NCBI GenBank assembly: GCA_011317545.1
Contig: WUJK01000013.1
Coordinates: forward strand, 186,001 to 250,000
Direction: 5' to 3'
Source: Coniella vitis
Taxonomy: Eukaryota > Ascomycota > Sordariomycetes > Diaporthales > Schizoparmaceae
DNA: 64,000 bases
Below the pieces are notes generated by a model. It searched no databases. It saw nothing but the letters and a program-made list of their open reading frames with translations, and had not been told where the DNA came from. This document shows positions 34,820 to 44,936 of this stretch, piece after piece. The translations under genes were made by a program, and so were the position numbers. Position 1 is the first letter of the stretch; each line of letters opens with the position of its first letter.

Positions 34820-35262
34820 CTGGGCTGTGGGTGGTGGGTGTTCTCAGAAGAGAGTGGTTGAAGGAGGGGAGGAAATGCACGCGGGGCGCGAGCAAACGCT
34901 AGAATGGGTGACGCCTCTTGATATTTGTCGACTGACTGGGCGCGTCTAGTTCAAGAGGACGTGTCGTGACGAGCGGGTAGGAGAAGGCTTGCGTGGCTGG
35001 ACGTGCACGATGTCGCGGTTGCTTTTGCCGTGGGAGCGTGATGGAGATGATTGGCAGCTTTTCTTGTCGTTGACTGGGCGGTGCAGACCAAAAGTTGGGC
35101 GGAGCTGGCAGGCCGAAAGAGCTCTGCTCCGCCGTTGACGCGTTGAATCCCTGTCGCGCCCCCGTGTGTTTGATCCCTGTCTGATGGAATTCGCTGCTTA
35201 CATAACTGCCAGTGGAGTACAGTTCACTACTATGTACATAGTATGTTGGAGAGAACTTAAAT

Positions 35263-35274
35263 AACCCTAACCCT
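35263..35274 (+). promoter_or_regulatory. Telobox-like AACCCTAACCCT
   Basis: Two tandem telomere-type units lie about 445 bases upstream of the nucleoporin start. In fungi and plants such teloboxes occur in promoters of housekeeping genes; a role here is inferred. Confidence 0.35.
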
Positions 35275-35504
35275 GTGGCCCCAACCCCTTCGAAACGTCC
35301 ATCAGCCTCATGACCAGCGACGCTTCCCCTCATCAAAACATCGTTTCGTCCGACTGGTCTTGATCTGAACCATTACTCCGAGCCTATCTTCACATAACAT
35401 CTCCTAGATTATCAAAATACCGAGACCTGTCTCCAGTCCCCGCCTCAGAGCCTGGTGGACACATCTCTCAACCGCCTTGCCCTCCTTCAGATTTTCTTTT
35501 CAAG

Positions 35505-35885
35505 ATGATGAGCTCTGATATCCGCAAATCTCACCCATATCCAGTCGCCTATCCTGTTCTTGTAGCACGTCAAAATGTGAAACAACATCTGAGCTCGATT
35601 ACTCTAATTAGTGATCCCAAACGGCTCACGATAATGTGGTCTTCCTTGGCCAGCACGACCAGGTCTAAGTCACTCAACGGCAACAAGTCTAATAAGCGAC
35701 ATATATGGATAGCAGCATTTGATCCCTCATTCAGCTTAAATCCAAAAGACCAACGCATTCCTTTAGTGTCACACGTTGAATTGCGAAACATGCCCTTCGC
35801 CCTGATCGAAACAGTTGGTCTATGGGTGAAGATCAACGGTATGTACTCATTCTACAGATTCCAAATCAAGAAAAACGGAAGATAA
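35505..35885 (+). CDS. Weak candidate for a small hypothetical protein
   Basis: A single open frame of 126 codons begins MMSSDIRK and ends FQIKKNGR. It has no signal peptide, no clear domain and no recognised relative. Its position, divergent from the nucleoporin and with a purine before the ATG, allows a gene, but the frame is only moderately long for this base composition. It could equally be a non-coding transcript. Confidence 0.22.
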   Translation: MMSSDIRKSHPYPVAYPVLVARQNVKQHLSSITLISDPKRLTIMWSSLASTTRSKSLNGNKSNKRHIWIAAFDPSFSLNPKDQRIPLVSHVELRNMPFALIETVGLWVKINGMYSFYRFQIKKNGR

Positions 35886-36306
35886 AAGATTGCATTTGTT
35901 TGAGGTGACAGTGTTGTGCATTGTATCGTTTATCTTTAAATGCCTATATATGCCAGCAGTCGGCACCATCGCGCGTCTATAAATGGTATATCCTCCGCGT
36001 CTCCTCCAGATATCCGCCTCCGTCGTCTACCCAGTCTCCATGAATGGTTGGTATCCAAGAATCTAAACAAAAGTAACAGAATAGCCCTATTAACGTGTTT
36101 GAGGATGACAAAAGCTAGAAGGTGATTTTTTTTAGGAAAAAAAAAAGACCAAGAACAAAAGAGCACATCCATACATCATAAGCTTCTTTTTTCATAAGCG
36201 GGATCTTGGAAAAGGGAAAACCGAACCACAGAAAAAAGAAAAAGGGGGATACAGCCTGTCGCATTCCCCAACGCCTCCAGACTCACTCCAAAGATGGCCT
36301 CTCCAT

Positions 36307-37318
36307 CTAGACAGCCTGCATCGCAATGTTTGCCTCCGATTCGGAAGCGGATCGCGAGGTTTGCTTGTCACCACCCATGCCACCACCGCGCTTCAAGGTG
36401 CCAATCAGCACCGCCGGGTCAAGACCGACAAAGACACCCACAGCAACGACCATGATGGCCGCGTCCAAACCAAGAAAGTATCCCTCGTGGGTAATCAAGT
36501 ACCCCGACCAGCCCTGCGCGAGCTCAATCGTCCGGTAGATGCTGCGAATGTAGATCATGAGAAAGCTCACCACCAAGGCTACGAGCACCAGCCGCACCGG
36601 CTGCGTCATGTAGGCCCGCAGCGGACTGGTGCGCGGCAGCACGCGGCGGAAAAAGTCCAGCACGAAGACGCCAAAGAGCGTCATGGTGCCCAGCTGGAAG
36701 GCGATGCCGGCGACCATGATGTGCGTGCCCTGCTCCTGCTCGGCCAGGTCGAAGCCGGCCATGCTGGCTCGGGCGCCGCCGATGGCCTGGACGATGAGCG
36801 AGAGGACGTCGCATGTGCAAAACACAATCGCGTACCATTTGGCCGACAGGATGGAGGACGCGCGGCCAAAGTCGATGATGAGGCGGCCGAGGAGGACGTA
36901 CAGCGCGGCGGAGAAGAAGACGGGCGCGATGATGAGGGTGACTTCTTGGGCGAGGAAGCTGTTGGAGTTGTAAGGGCATCTGGCAGAGTAGGTGCGGGCT
37001 GCCCATCCTATCAATTCGGCTAGAGAAGGAGAGGCAGCGTCTCAGTGTCTTGTCCCTTGGATATGTAAAGAAACCGTGGTTGCTATGAATGGACTTACTG
37101 AGAGCGCCCAGAGCGAGGAGTATCGATGTCGTGGCGCGCAAGCGGACAGACTGAAAGGTGTGGTAGAATAAGGGGATGGCGAAGAGGATGCAAAAGACGA
37201 TGCCTGCTGCCAACGAGGGCAGGTAGCCGTATATTGGACTCAGCTCCGATGTATAGGCATAGCAGCTGGCTTGCTGGATTGCCTGGATCTGGGCTTCGGT
37301 CGTTGCGTTTCGAGACAT
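36307..37318 (-). CDS. RTA1-like membrane protein (lipid-translocating exporter family)
   Basis: Two exons (37318-37099, 37019-36307) encode 310 residues joined across a 79-nt intron. RTA1 proteins are fungal seven-helix membrane proteins linked to resistance to lipophilic compounds and to lipid movement or stress signalling. The N-terminal exon has the extracellular ASCYAYTSELSPIYGYLPS segment followed by the first two helices. The second exon begins with ELIGWAARTY, then YVLLGRLI, and has the typical FCTCDVLSLIVQAIGG stretch in the helix-4 area. Late in the protein, RSIYRTIELAQGW and the following EGYFLGLDAAIM are the family signature. A short hydrophilic, Ser/Gly-rich C-terminus is presumably cytoplasmic. 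ATG 37318 is the first in frame and fits family length. Confidence 0.88.
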
Positions 37319-39032
37319 CTTTTGGTCTGTCTGTATTGCTGGCTTGGCCTGTGGCGATGGGTTCTGCTATCTTTATTCGAAGACACTTTGTGTATGTGTG
37401 TGTAAGGCGGTACGCTGTTGGCAGTGAGTGAGTATAATCGAGTTGTATTACAAGCCGGTCCGTAAGTATGGGATCCGTGGGATCCGGGGCTCCCAGAATG
37501 TCGCAGTGAAGAAGGAAAGCTGAAGATGAAAGTGGAAATCTGGCTGTAAGTGGGAATTCAGGACGAGGTCTTTGCAGCCTTGATATAGCCCCGTGTCTCG
37601 ATGGGCAGCAAGCGGACGTATTCTAAGACAAGCCGGCCAGCCCCCATGGACGGAGTATTATCTCAGAGTGGCTTGTTGGCCTTGTCCAGCAACATCAGTC
37701 CCCTCAGAGATTGTGTGTAACAAAACAACGACCAAAGGTCCAGCCGCAATAGCAGCCTGGCAATCGCGTTCGGACTGGACCCGCTGTTTTCCTTCTGGCA
37801 CTCTCACTATGAGCCAAGACCGGGGCTTTGAGGCTGTCTTATTAGTCTACCACCAGCAGCCCGGCACAGCCCCCGTCCTACATCTCCTTGATCTTCCTAC
37901 GGGGGCCAACACTCTAGGGGGTCGGCCACGTTTGCGAACAGCATTCATCCAAGAAGAGAAAAAAAAATCAGGGCGTTAAAAGATGTGGGTCCACAGCAAA
38001 GTCCACGGACATAACCAGTGTCAGAACTTGGCTTGGATGGCCCACGATGGAGCAATGCCATGTGGCTGCATCTTGGATCTTGCAGCCGGAGCATACAGGT
38101 CATATTGCCATGGGCCAGTGGGACTTTGAAGGCCCTTTTGAACTGTACATAGTAATGCCAGTAATGAAGCCTTTCCCTCTGGGTGGCTCGGTCCTATTGA
38201 TCTTTGATTGCTCTGGCGCTGTCATGGTAGGAATCAGAGCCAAGCACCTAATCACCCTGGTATTCGGGTTATTTCTTAAACCCGAGTGATCCGCTGGGAA
38301 AATTCCATACTTGCTTGGTTCACGCAAAAAGTCACCGTTCGTCCTTGACCAATTCATGCATCCTATACATAGTAGTCAGATCAGTTCCCTGCGAGTTCAG
38401 AGCACCAGCACATTTCCTGTACTCTAGTAGGTCTTCTTTTGCCATCCTTTTCTTCTTTTGCTGCGCACATAGTGCTGCCCAAGCAGCAAACTGGACCGGA
38501 GTTCGGCCGACCAACGCACCCCATCTTCCCTGCTCTTCAGAAGATTCCAACACGTCAGCGGCTCTGTATCTCCGTCTGTGTCCGGAATCCTTCCGTGCGT
38601 TCCGCTCCAGAAGGATACGGAGAGCGAATCTGGTACCTCCGGCGCCCACGGTTCGATCAGTCATGCCGCATAAGGAAAGAAAGCGTCCAGCAGGCGTTTG
38701 TGGGCATTCGGGCGAGAGGCTTTGTGCTTGCACGTTGGGCGATCCCGCGTGGGTCCAGTCCGATGACCAAGTTTCTCAACATTAGTATGGTAAACAAGTA
38801 AGGACTATGTAAGTAGAAGGTATATAATGTTGTGCACATCAGTAGGTGACCCTGCAGAGAGGTGGCTAGATGGACTTGATGCCTGAAAATAGTACTAGCA
38901 CTCTCATCAGCACATTTCAACCGGTTGTCAAACCAACTACACCCTATATCCATTCCTGAATTGGCGGCTACCATTCAAAACGTGAATTTGAGCCAGTACA
39001 ACGCTCAAATTTCTGATTGGTAGGTCAACGAA
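37319..39032. other. Intergenic region left of the hAT element
   Basis: It contains the RTA1 promoter and unremarkable sequence. Overlapping open frames at 38315-38801 show no domain. Copies of the dispersed palindrome occur near 38145 (GTACATAGTA) and 38364. The last eight bases before the transposon, 39033-39040, form the target duplication. Confidence 0.55.
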
Positions 39033-39040
39033 ATCTATAC
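39033..39040 (+). repeat. 8-bp target-site duplication, left copy
   Basis: ATCTATAC directly precedes the left terminal repeat and is repeated exactly at 43420-43427. Eight-base duplications are the mark of hAT insertion. Confidence 0.93.
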
Positions 39041-39056
39041 CAGGGTTGGAAAATTA
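39041..39056 (+). repeat. hAT terminal inverted repeat, left
   Basis: CAGGGTTGGAAAATTA, identical for 16 bases to the reverse complement of the right end, with weaker similarity continuing inward. Confidence 0.93.
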
Positions 39057-39540
39057 ATCCTTAGTTTTTAGTTACTAACTAACTAACTAAAAAAAAACCT
39101 TAGTTAGTTAGTACTTTAGTTATCTTTAATCTTAGTTAGTTAGTACTAAATTTCCTTTTAGTTAGTTTTAGTTAGTACTTTAATAGGCTTTAGTCTTAGT
39201 TAGTTAGTACTAAACTTTTCTTTAGTTAGTTTAGTTAGTATTTTTAGTACTTTTAGTAACTAAAAGTACTAAGACTTTTTTTAAAAAAAAGAAAATAAAT
39301 AAATATATTATAATATTTATAATATATTAAATTATTAATATTTAAATTATATTTAAATTATATTTATTTTAATTATATAATATTTATTAAAGAATATTTT
39401 ATTAATATATTTTTATAAAGGTTTACTTTATATTTAATTAGAATTCTATTATATTTAATTAGAATTCTATTATATTTATTTTAATTATATAATATTTATT
39501 AAAGAATATTTTATTAATATATTTTTATAAAGGTTTATTT

Positions 39541-39718
39541 TATATTTAATTAGAATTCTATTATATTTAATTAGAATTCTATTATATTTAATTAGAATTC
39601 TATTATATTTAATTAGAATTCTATTATATTTAATTAGAATTCTATTATATTTAATTAGAATTCTATTATATTTAATTAGAATTCTATTATATTTAATTAG
39701 AATTCTATTATATTTAAT
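39541..39718 (+). repeat. 21-bp minisatellite within hAT
   Basis: Eight near-identical tandem copies of a 21-bp unit (TATATTTAATTAGAATTCTAT) lie in the 5' part of the element. Two more copies sit at about 39428-39472, separated by a segment (39478-39540) that itself duplicates 39367-39430. Confidence 0.9.
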
Positions 39719-39757
39719 AAGAAACTTATAAAAATATATTATATCTATAATAGAAAT

Positions 39758-39868
39758 TAATAGAATCTAATAGAACCTAATAGAACCTAATAGAAATTAA
39801 TAGAAACTAATAGAAGTTAATAGAAACTAATAGAAATTAATAGAAACTAATAGAAACTAATAGAATTC
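39758..39868 (+). repeat. 10-bp TAGAAxxTAA repeat array within hAT
   Basis: About eleven tandem decamers of the form TAGAAxxTAA follow the 21-bp array, upstream of the transposase gene. Confidence 0.8.
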
Positions 39869-40147
39869 TATAGAATTCTATAGGTTTCTAACGAATTTCT
39901 ATAAACTTCTATATATTTCTACCGAATTTCTATAGAATTCTGAGAAATTGTATTAATAATATATTATTAATATAATAGAAACTTCTAGAATTTCGAATAA
40001 GAAATATAAATATCTCTCGTTTTCTTAGTTTATTCTTAATCTTTCTTCTTTCTTTCTTTAAGCTTTAGATAAATCTTTATATCTATTCGCTTATTACTTT
40101 TATATATTACTTATAACCCTTATATTATCCCTTTTATTCTATATAAA

Positions 40148-40604
40148 ATGGATTCTTTTATCTCCCTTCCTAAATCGTAAGCCTCGATTTCTATCGCCGG
40201 CCCTTTAACTCGAGCTAATTCGGAAAATATTAATTCCGATTTAGAATCGATTATTTCTTTTCAGAATTCGAAATTTAATAATCCGAATTACGCTTTACCC
40301 GATGCGGAAAAGTCGAATATTTATATATTTATTAATAATTTATTTATTCGTACTTTATTACCTATCGATTATTCCAAAGAACGGCAAATAAATATTCAAT
40401 GTACGATGTAAGTAATATTTTCTATATTTCTTTATATATATATATATACTAATATATATAAAAATAGGTGTAATTTTTCGCGTATTATACCTATTAAGGG
40501 CTTTCAAGCTTCGAATTTCGTTCGACATTATCAGAATAAACATCCAGAAATTGCTTTTAATAAAGAATCAGAAAAAACAAAACTTAAAAGTAAGTAAATA
40601 TTTA

Positions 40605-40651
<47 letters not shown>

Positions 40652-43067
40652 TATTTATATTAACTTAATATTTAGAAAACGAAATATCGTCTTCGGCTAT
40701 TAACGAATTCTTTACTCCTATTTCGAAGAAAAGACCTCGAGAAAACGATTTCGAAGAAAACGAAGCTTATAATAAGATTCTAGACTTTATTATAAGTAAT
40801 AACCTTTCTTTTAATATTCTCGATTCACCTTCTTTTAAAGAATTACTTAGTTATTATAATCGGTAAGTATATATTTATTTCTTTTAATATAAACCTATTT
40901 TCTAATCTATTTTATAGGTTTTCGCCTATTATTAATAGGTATAAAATCCGAGGAATTCTATCGAAAACTTACGAAAATGCCCGAGAAATTATTAATATTC
41001 AATTTCTTGAAAATATTAATTCTAAGGGTTTATTTTCTATTATTTTCGATACTTGGACGTCTATTAATTAAACAGTATATTTAGCTATTATTATAGCTTA
41101 TATTAATCCAGATTTTAAGCTTATATATAAGCTTATTAGTAAGGTTTTCTTTTTTTCTTTTTTTCTTTTTTTTTCTTTTTTTTCTTTTTCTTTCTTTTCT
41201 TTTTTTATTTTCTTTATATTATTATATTTTATATTAATATATATATAGGGTTTAAAGTTCTTAACGATTCGCATACGGGCCTATATCTTTATACAGAAAT
41301 TACAGATATTTTAAGCGAATATCCCTCTTTAGAATTTGGAAATATTATATCGTAAGTCTTTCTTTCTTTTTCTTAAAAGCTATTTATTAATTCTTTTATT
41401 AGATTTACTCGGGATAATGCTTCGAATAATAATTCGTTTATAAACTATTATAACGAAGATTATTTAGTAATTATCGGAAAACCGTTCGAATACGATATTC
41501 GCTATATATCGCATATTATTAATATTATAGTAAACGATATATTAGCGAATTATCTTCAAAATTCGAAATCGGAAGAAGAATTATTTTCTTATATCGAAAG
41601 TATTAATTCAGATTCGGAAAATAATACGGAATATATAAATAGTAAGTATAAACCTTCTATATTATTTTTATTAAATTAATATATTAATTAATCTATCTTT
41701 TTTTAGATATTACGATAAAATTACGAAGAATTCTTACTTTTATTAAATATACGACGGAAAATAAGAAGCTATTTAAAGAAGGAATCGAGAAATATAAAAA
41801 AGAAGGACTTATTCCAGAAGAATATAATAAAACTCGAATTTCTCTCGGTAAGTATATATTTTCCTTTATTTCTTTTTTTTCTTTTCTTTTTTATTCTTTT
41901 TATTAATACTTTTTAGATACCCCTACTCGTTGGAATTCGACGTACGAAATAATTAAATCGTCTTTAATCCTAAAAGAAGCTTTAGTTTATATAGCTAAAA
42001 ATACTTCTAATAGCGATTATAAGGCTATTTTTCTTTCGGAATTCGAATTTATAGCTTTAGAAGATTTAAATCGAATTTTCGAAATATTCGTTAAACCGAG
42101 TATTAAACTCCAAGCCGAATTTTCAACTACTTCGAATCGGGGTATTTTATATATTTATTCGATATATAATAAACTCGAAAAGCTTATTCTTATTTTTAAA
42201 GAAAAGATTCGAGAAAACGAGTATTTCGTAAGTTTCTTTCTTTTTCTTTTATAATATTATATACTAATTATTTATTTTAGAAGCAATATTATAACGACTT
42301 TATTCGAGCTATCGAAACCGGATTATTAAAGCTTAAAAAATACTTTCCTCGACGTTTTAATTCTTCGAATATACGTCTTTATAAAGTATATATTATTTCT
42401 ATTATTCTCGACCCTCGTTTAAAGCTTTTACACTTTCAACTAAACGGTTTATTATATCATTATTCTACTATTAAAGATAACGCTATTAAATTCTTAAATA
42501 ACGAATATAAGAAGTAAGTTATATTTCTATTTATATTTCGATTTATATTTATTAATATTAATATTAAATAGGCTTAAAAGCGATACGTTACCCTTTATTA
42601 ACGACGATATTATTGAAAATAATTCCGAATCGGAAGAAGAAATCTTTATTTCTAAAGCTAAAAAGTCGTCGAACGAAATATCTTTTTATATAAAAGAAGA
42701 TATAGAGCCTAATAACGTAAGTATTATTTTATTTATTTCTTTTTATTTAATTAAAAATTTACTTTTATTAATATATTATTTCTAGATTAATCCGTTAGAT
42801 TTCTAGCGACTTAATACTTTAAAATATCCGGTTTTAAGCCTATTAGCCCGTCGATATTTAGCAATTCCGGCTACTTCAGCTTCCGTCGAACGAATATTCT
42901 CTATTACGGGTAATATTATTACTAAATCGAGAAATAGGCTATTACCGGATACGGTTAAAGAAATAGCTTTATTAAAAAGTTGGAATCTTTCAGATATTCA
43001 AGAAGTTAAAAAGGCTATCGAAGAAAGCGAGGAAATTAACCAAGAAATAGATAATAATAAAGAGTAA
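40148..43067 (+). pseudogene. hAT transposase gene, three nonsense codons
   Basis: Eleven exons (40148-40407, 40468-40589, 40676-40862, 40918-41138, 41249-41351, 41403-41641, 41707-41847, 41917-42227, 42281-42513, 42572-42716, 42786-43067) close in phase over 748 codons. A BED-type zinc-finger region spans the exon 1/2 junction (H...H at RHYQNKH). The catalytic core has IIFDTWTS (first Asp), FTRDNASNN (second), TPTRWNST and IILDPRLKL. The C-terminus is the hAT dimerisation domain (YPVLSLLARRYLAIPATS, then SVERIFS). Nonsense codons lie at 40178-40180 (TAA), 41069-41071 (TAA, right after WTSIN) and 42804-42806 (TAG in the LDFxRLN motif where Trp is usual). All fit single C-to-T or G-to-A changes. 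The introns are rich in TTTCTTTT. Confidence 0.88.
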
Positions 43068-43403
43068 ATAGGTTTAGGACTTATTATATATTTTAAATAG
43101 ATTTTCTTCTATTTTCTTCTATTTTATTCTATTTTATTTCTATTTTTTATTAATACTTTTCTTTTTTTTATTAAAAAGAACTTTTTATTTCTTTTTCTTT
43201 TAGTATATTTAGTTAGTTAGTAACTAAGTTAGTTAGTCTTAGTTAGTTTTAGTTAGAGAAATTTTCTTTTTAGTTAGTTTTAGTTAGTACTTTTTTTATA
43301 TTTAGTTAGTTTTAGTTAGTATTTTATTTTTCTTTAGTTAGTTAGTACTAACTAAAAAAGACCTTAGTTAGTTAATAACTAACTAAAAACTAAAAGTACT
43401 AAC

Positions 43404-43419
43404 TAATTTTCCAACCCTG
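43404..43419 (-). repeat. hAT terminal inverted repeat, right
   Basis: TAATTTTCCAACCCTG, the exact inverted copy of the left terminus. Confidence 0.93.
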
Positions 43420-43427
43420 ATCTATAC
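43420..43427 (+). repeat. 8-bp target-site duplication, right copy
   Basis: ATCTATAC follows the right terminal repeat and matches 39033-39040 base for base. Confidence 0.93.
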
Positions 43428-44465
43428 ACTGTTTTACGCTCCCTACAAGTCGCCGCAACATTGACTCAATACGAACGAGTTCCACCACCACCACCAGCAG
43501 GGACAAAGGATGGCATTCCTCGACACCAAAGTGCCGTATAAAACACACAGCTGCGCCACCACTCCACAGCTGATAAATAAATCTAGCACCTTATCGCATC
43601 TGTACCCGTAGCAACAGCGTAAAAATAACATTGACAATGTAGAATCAAAACCCATTCAACCCGACAACAGACAAGGTGGTCAGCAAAGCATAACGCGGCC
43701 AGCAAGGCTCAGCATCCTGAAAACCCACAATTCCAAGATATGCACAATACTCACTCACACATTGATCAATACGGTGATCATATCAAGAAATATATATATA
43801 CATGTAAAAACCAAAGCGAGATGGTTTCAAAAAGGCAGCTCCTTTGACCATTCATCAGTATAATATAATAGGAATATACACGCCTTGATTGGCTGGGTCG
43901 TACAACTAATATGTGGCCTAAGTTTGGAGGGCATCAGACACCCAACTGAGCCTTCTTTAAGTGGGTCCAATGCGAGCCAGGCTGTGGTTGGGTGGGATGA
44001 AGGGAGCGGATGAATGTGTCTGGGTCTGAAGCGAGGAGCCCATTCTCACGGCTGTGGCTGATTCGCAAACCATCCATATATACAATCGACGTTGGCCCAG
44101 TGGAAATGCTCAAGCCCATTCACACTGAGTCCAAATTCCTATACTTAGTCACGGACACATGATGCAGACCACGAATCAGGGAGAATAACCGTTCGGCCGC
44201 GTAGGCTTACAGAATATTGCACAACAACTTTCACTCATAGTAAAGGATCAATGAGATAAAATCCCAGCCTGTTCATTAAAAGTGACCAAACACCTAAACT
44301 ATGCAATGCTCAGAGTTGCCAGCAAGCGGCAAGCAAAAAAAAAAAAAGCGGTGAAGCGACTTTTTTGGGAACGACCCATCGAACTTGACGGGTTATCGTT
44401 GTCGTGGAGCCCCACCCGCTCTTCAAATGTTAAAAAGTTGTATAATCTGAGACGGCGACATTCGC
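43428..44465. other. Intergenic region right of the hAT element
   Basis: No gene is supported here. It ends in the 3' region of the LEA-like gene. A short minus-strand frame (43655-43443) with a run of Trp is a product of a CCA repeat. Confidence 0.55.
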
Positions 44466-44936
44466 TCATAGCTCGTTCACCTTCTCTTTCGCCTTGCCCT
44501 TGAGCTCCTGAGCCTTGCCCTTAGCCTCGCCCTTGAGCTCCTGTGCCTGACCCTTCAATTCATGTGCCTTGCCCTTGGCCTCGCCGCTCAGCTTGCTTGC
44601 CTCGCCACTCGACTTGCCAGTGATATCAGAGGCAGCATCCTTGACCTTCTCCTTGACGTTGACTAGAAAGAATCATTTAGCTATTCACTCTTAGGAGACA
44701 TTCCCTACAAAGTGCGATTATAACATACCACCAATATCGATGCCGTCCACAATCTTGTCGCTTACTGCGCGATCCACCGTCTTGAGTGTGTCCTTGGCGG
44801 CTTCAGTGGCTGACTTTTGCAGCTGCAGAGAGGTGGTGAAGGTGGCACGAGGGATGGTAGTAGTAAAGCTGGATCTGGCGGCAGTGCGGGAGATGGCTGC
44901 CATGCGGCGGGCGGTGAGTTCGGTGAGAAAAGACAT
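44466..44936 (-). CDS. LEA-like hydrophilic protein, probably mitochondrial
   Basis: Two exons (44936-44729, 44662-44466) encode 134 residues, joined across a 66-nt intron. The first ~35 residues (MSFLTELTARRMAAISRTAA...) are rich in Arg/Ser/Ala with no acid after Glu6, as in a mitochondrial presequence. The rest is highly hydrophilic and helical. The C-terminal exon has 11-residue-type repeats built on ELKGxAKGKAQ (three to four copies), the pattern of group 3/LEA_4 proteins. In other organisms these protect membranes and proteins during drying or other stress. The function here is inferred from composition and repeats. It has not been seen as part of a cluster; neighbours are the hAT element and a FAD/Rieske enzyme. 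Confidence 0.82.

Larger units (their letters stand above)
34820..36306. other. Intergenic region with telobox-like repeat
   Basis: The region contains the nucleoporin promoter, a telomere-type AACCCTAACCCT at 35263-35274, and a copy of the dispersed palindrome CTACTATGTACATAGTATG at 35228-35246. One weak open frame (35505-35885) is listed separately. The right end is the 3' region of the RTA1 gene. Confidence 0.55.
39041..43419 (+). mobile_element. Full-length hAT DNA transposon
   Basis: The 4379-bp element is bounded by inverted repeats beginning CAGGGTTGGAAAATTA on both ends and flanked by the exact 8-bp duplication ATCTATAC. Subterminal arrays of TTAGTTAGTTAGTAC-like repeats (39060-39265 and 43200-43405) may bind transposase. 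Inside are a 21-bp minisatellite, a 10-bp repeat array and one gene on the plus strand with eleven exons. The element is much more AT-rich than its neighbours and low in CpA/TpG, but far less damaged than the left-hand retrotransposon. Confidence 0.95.
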
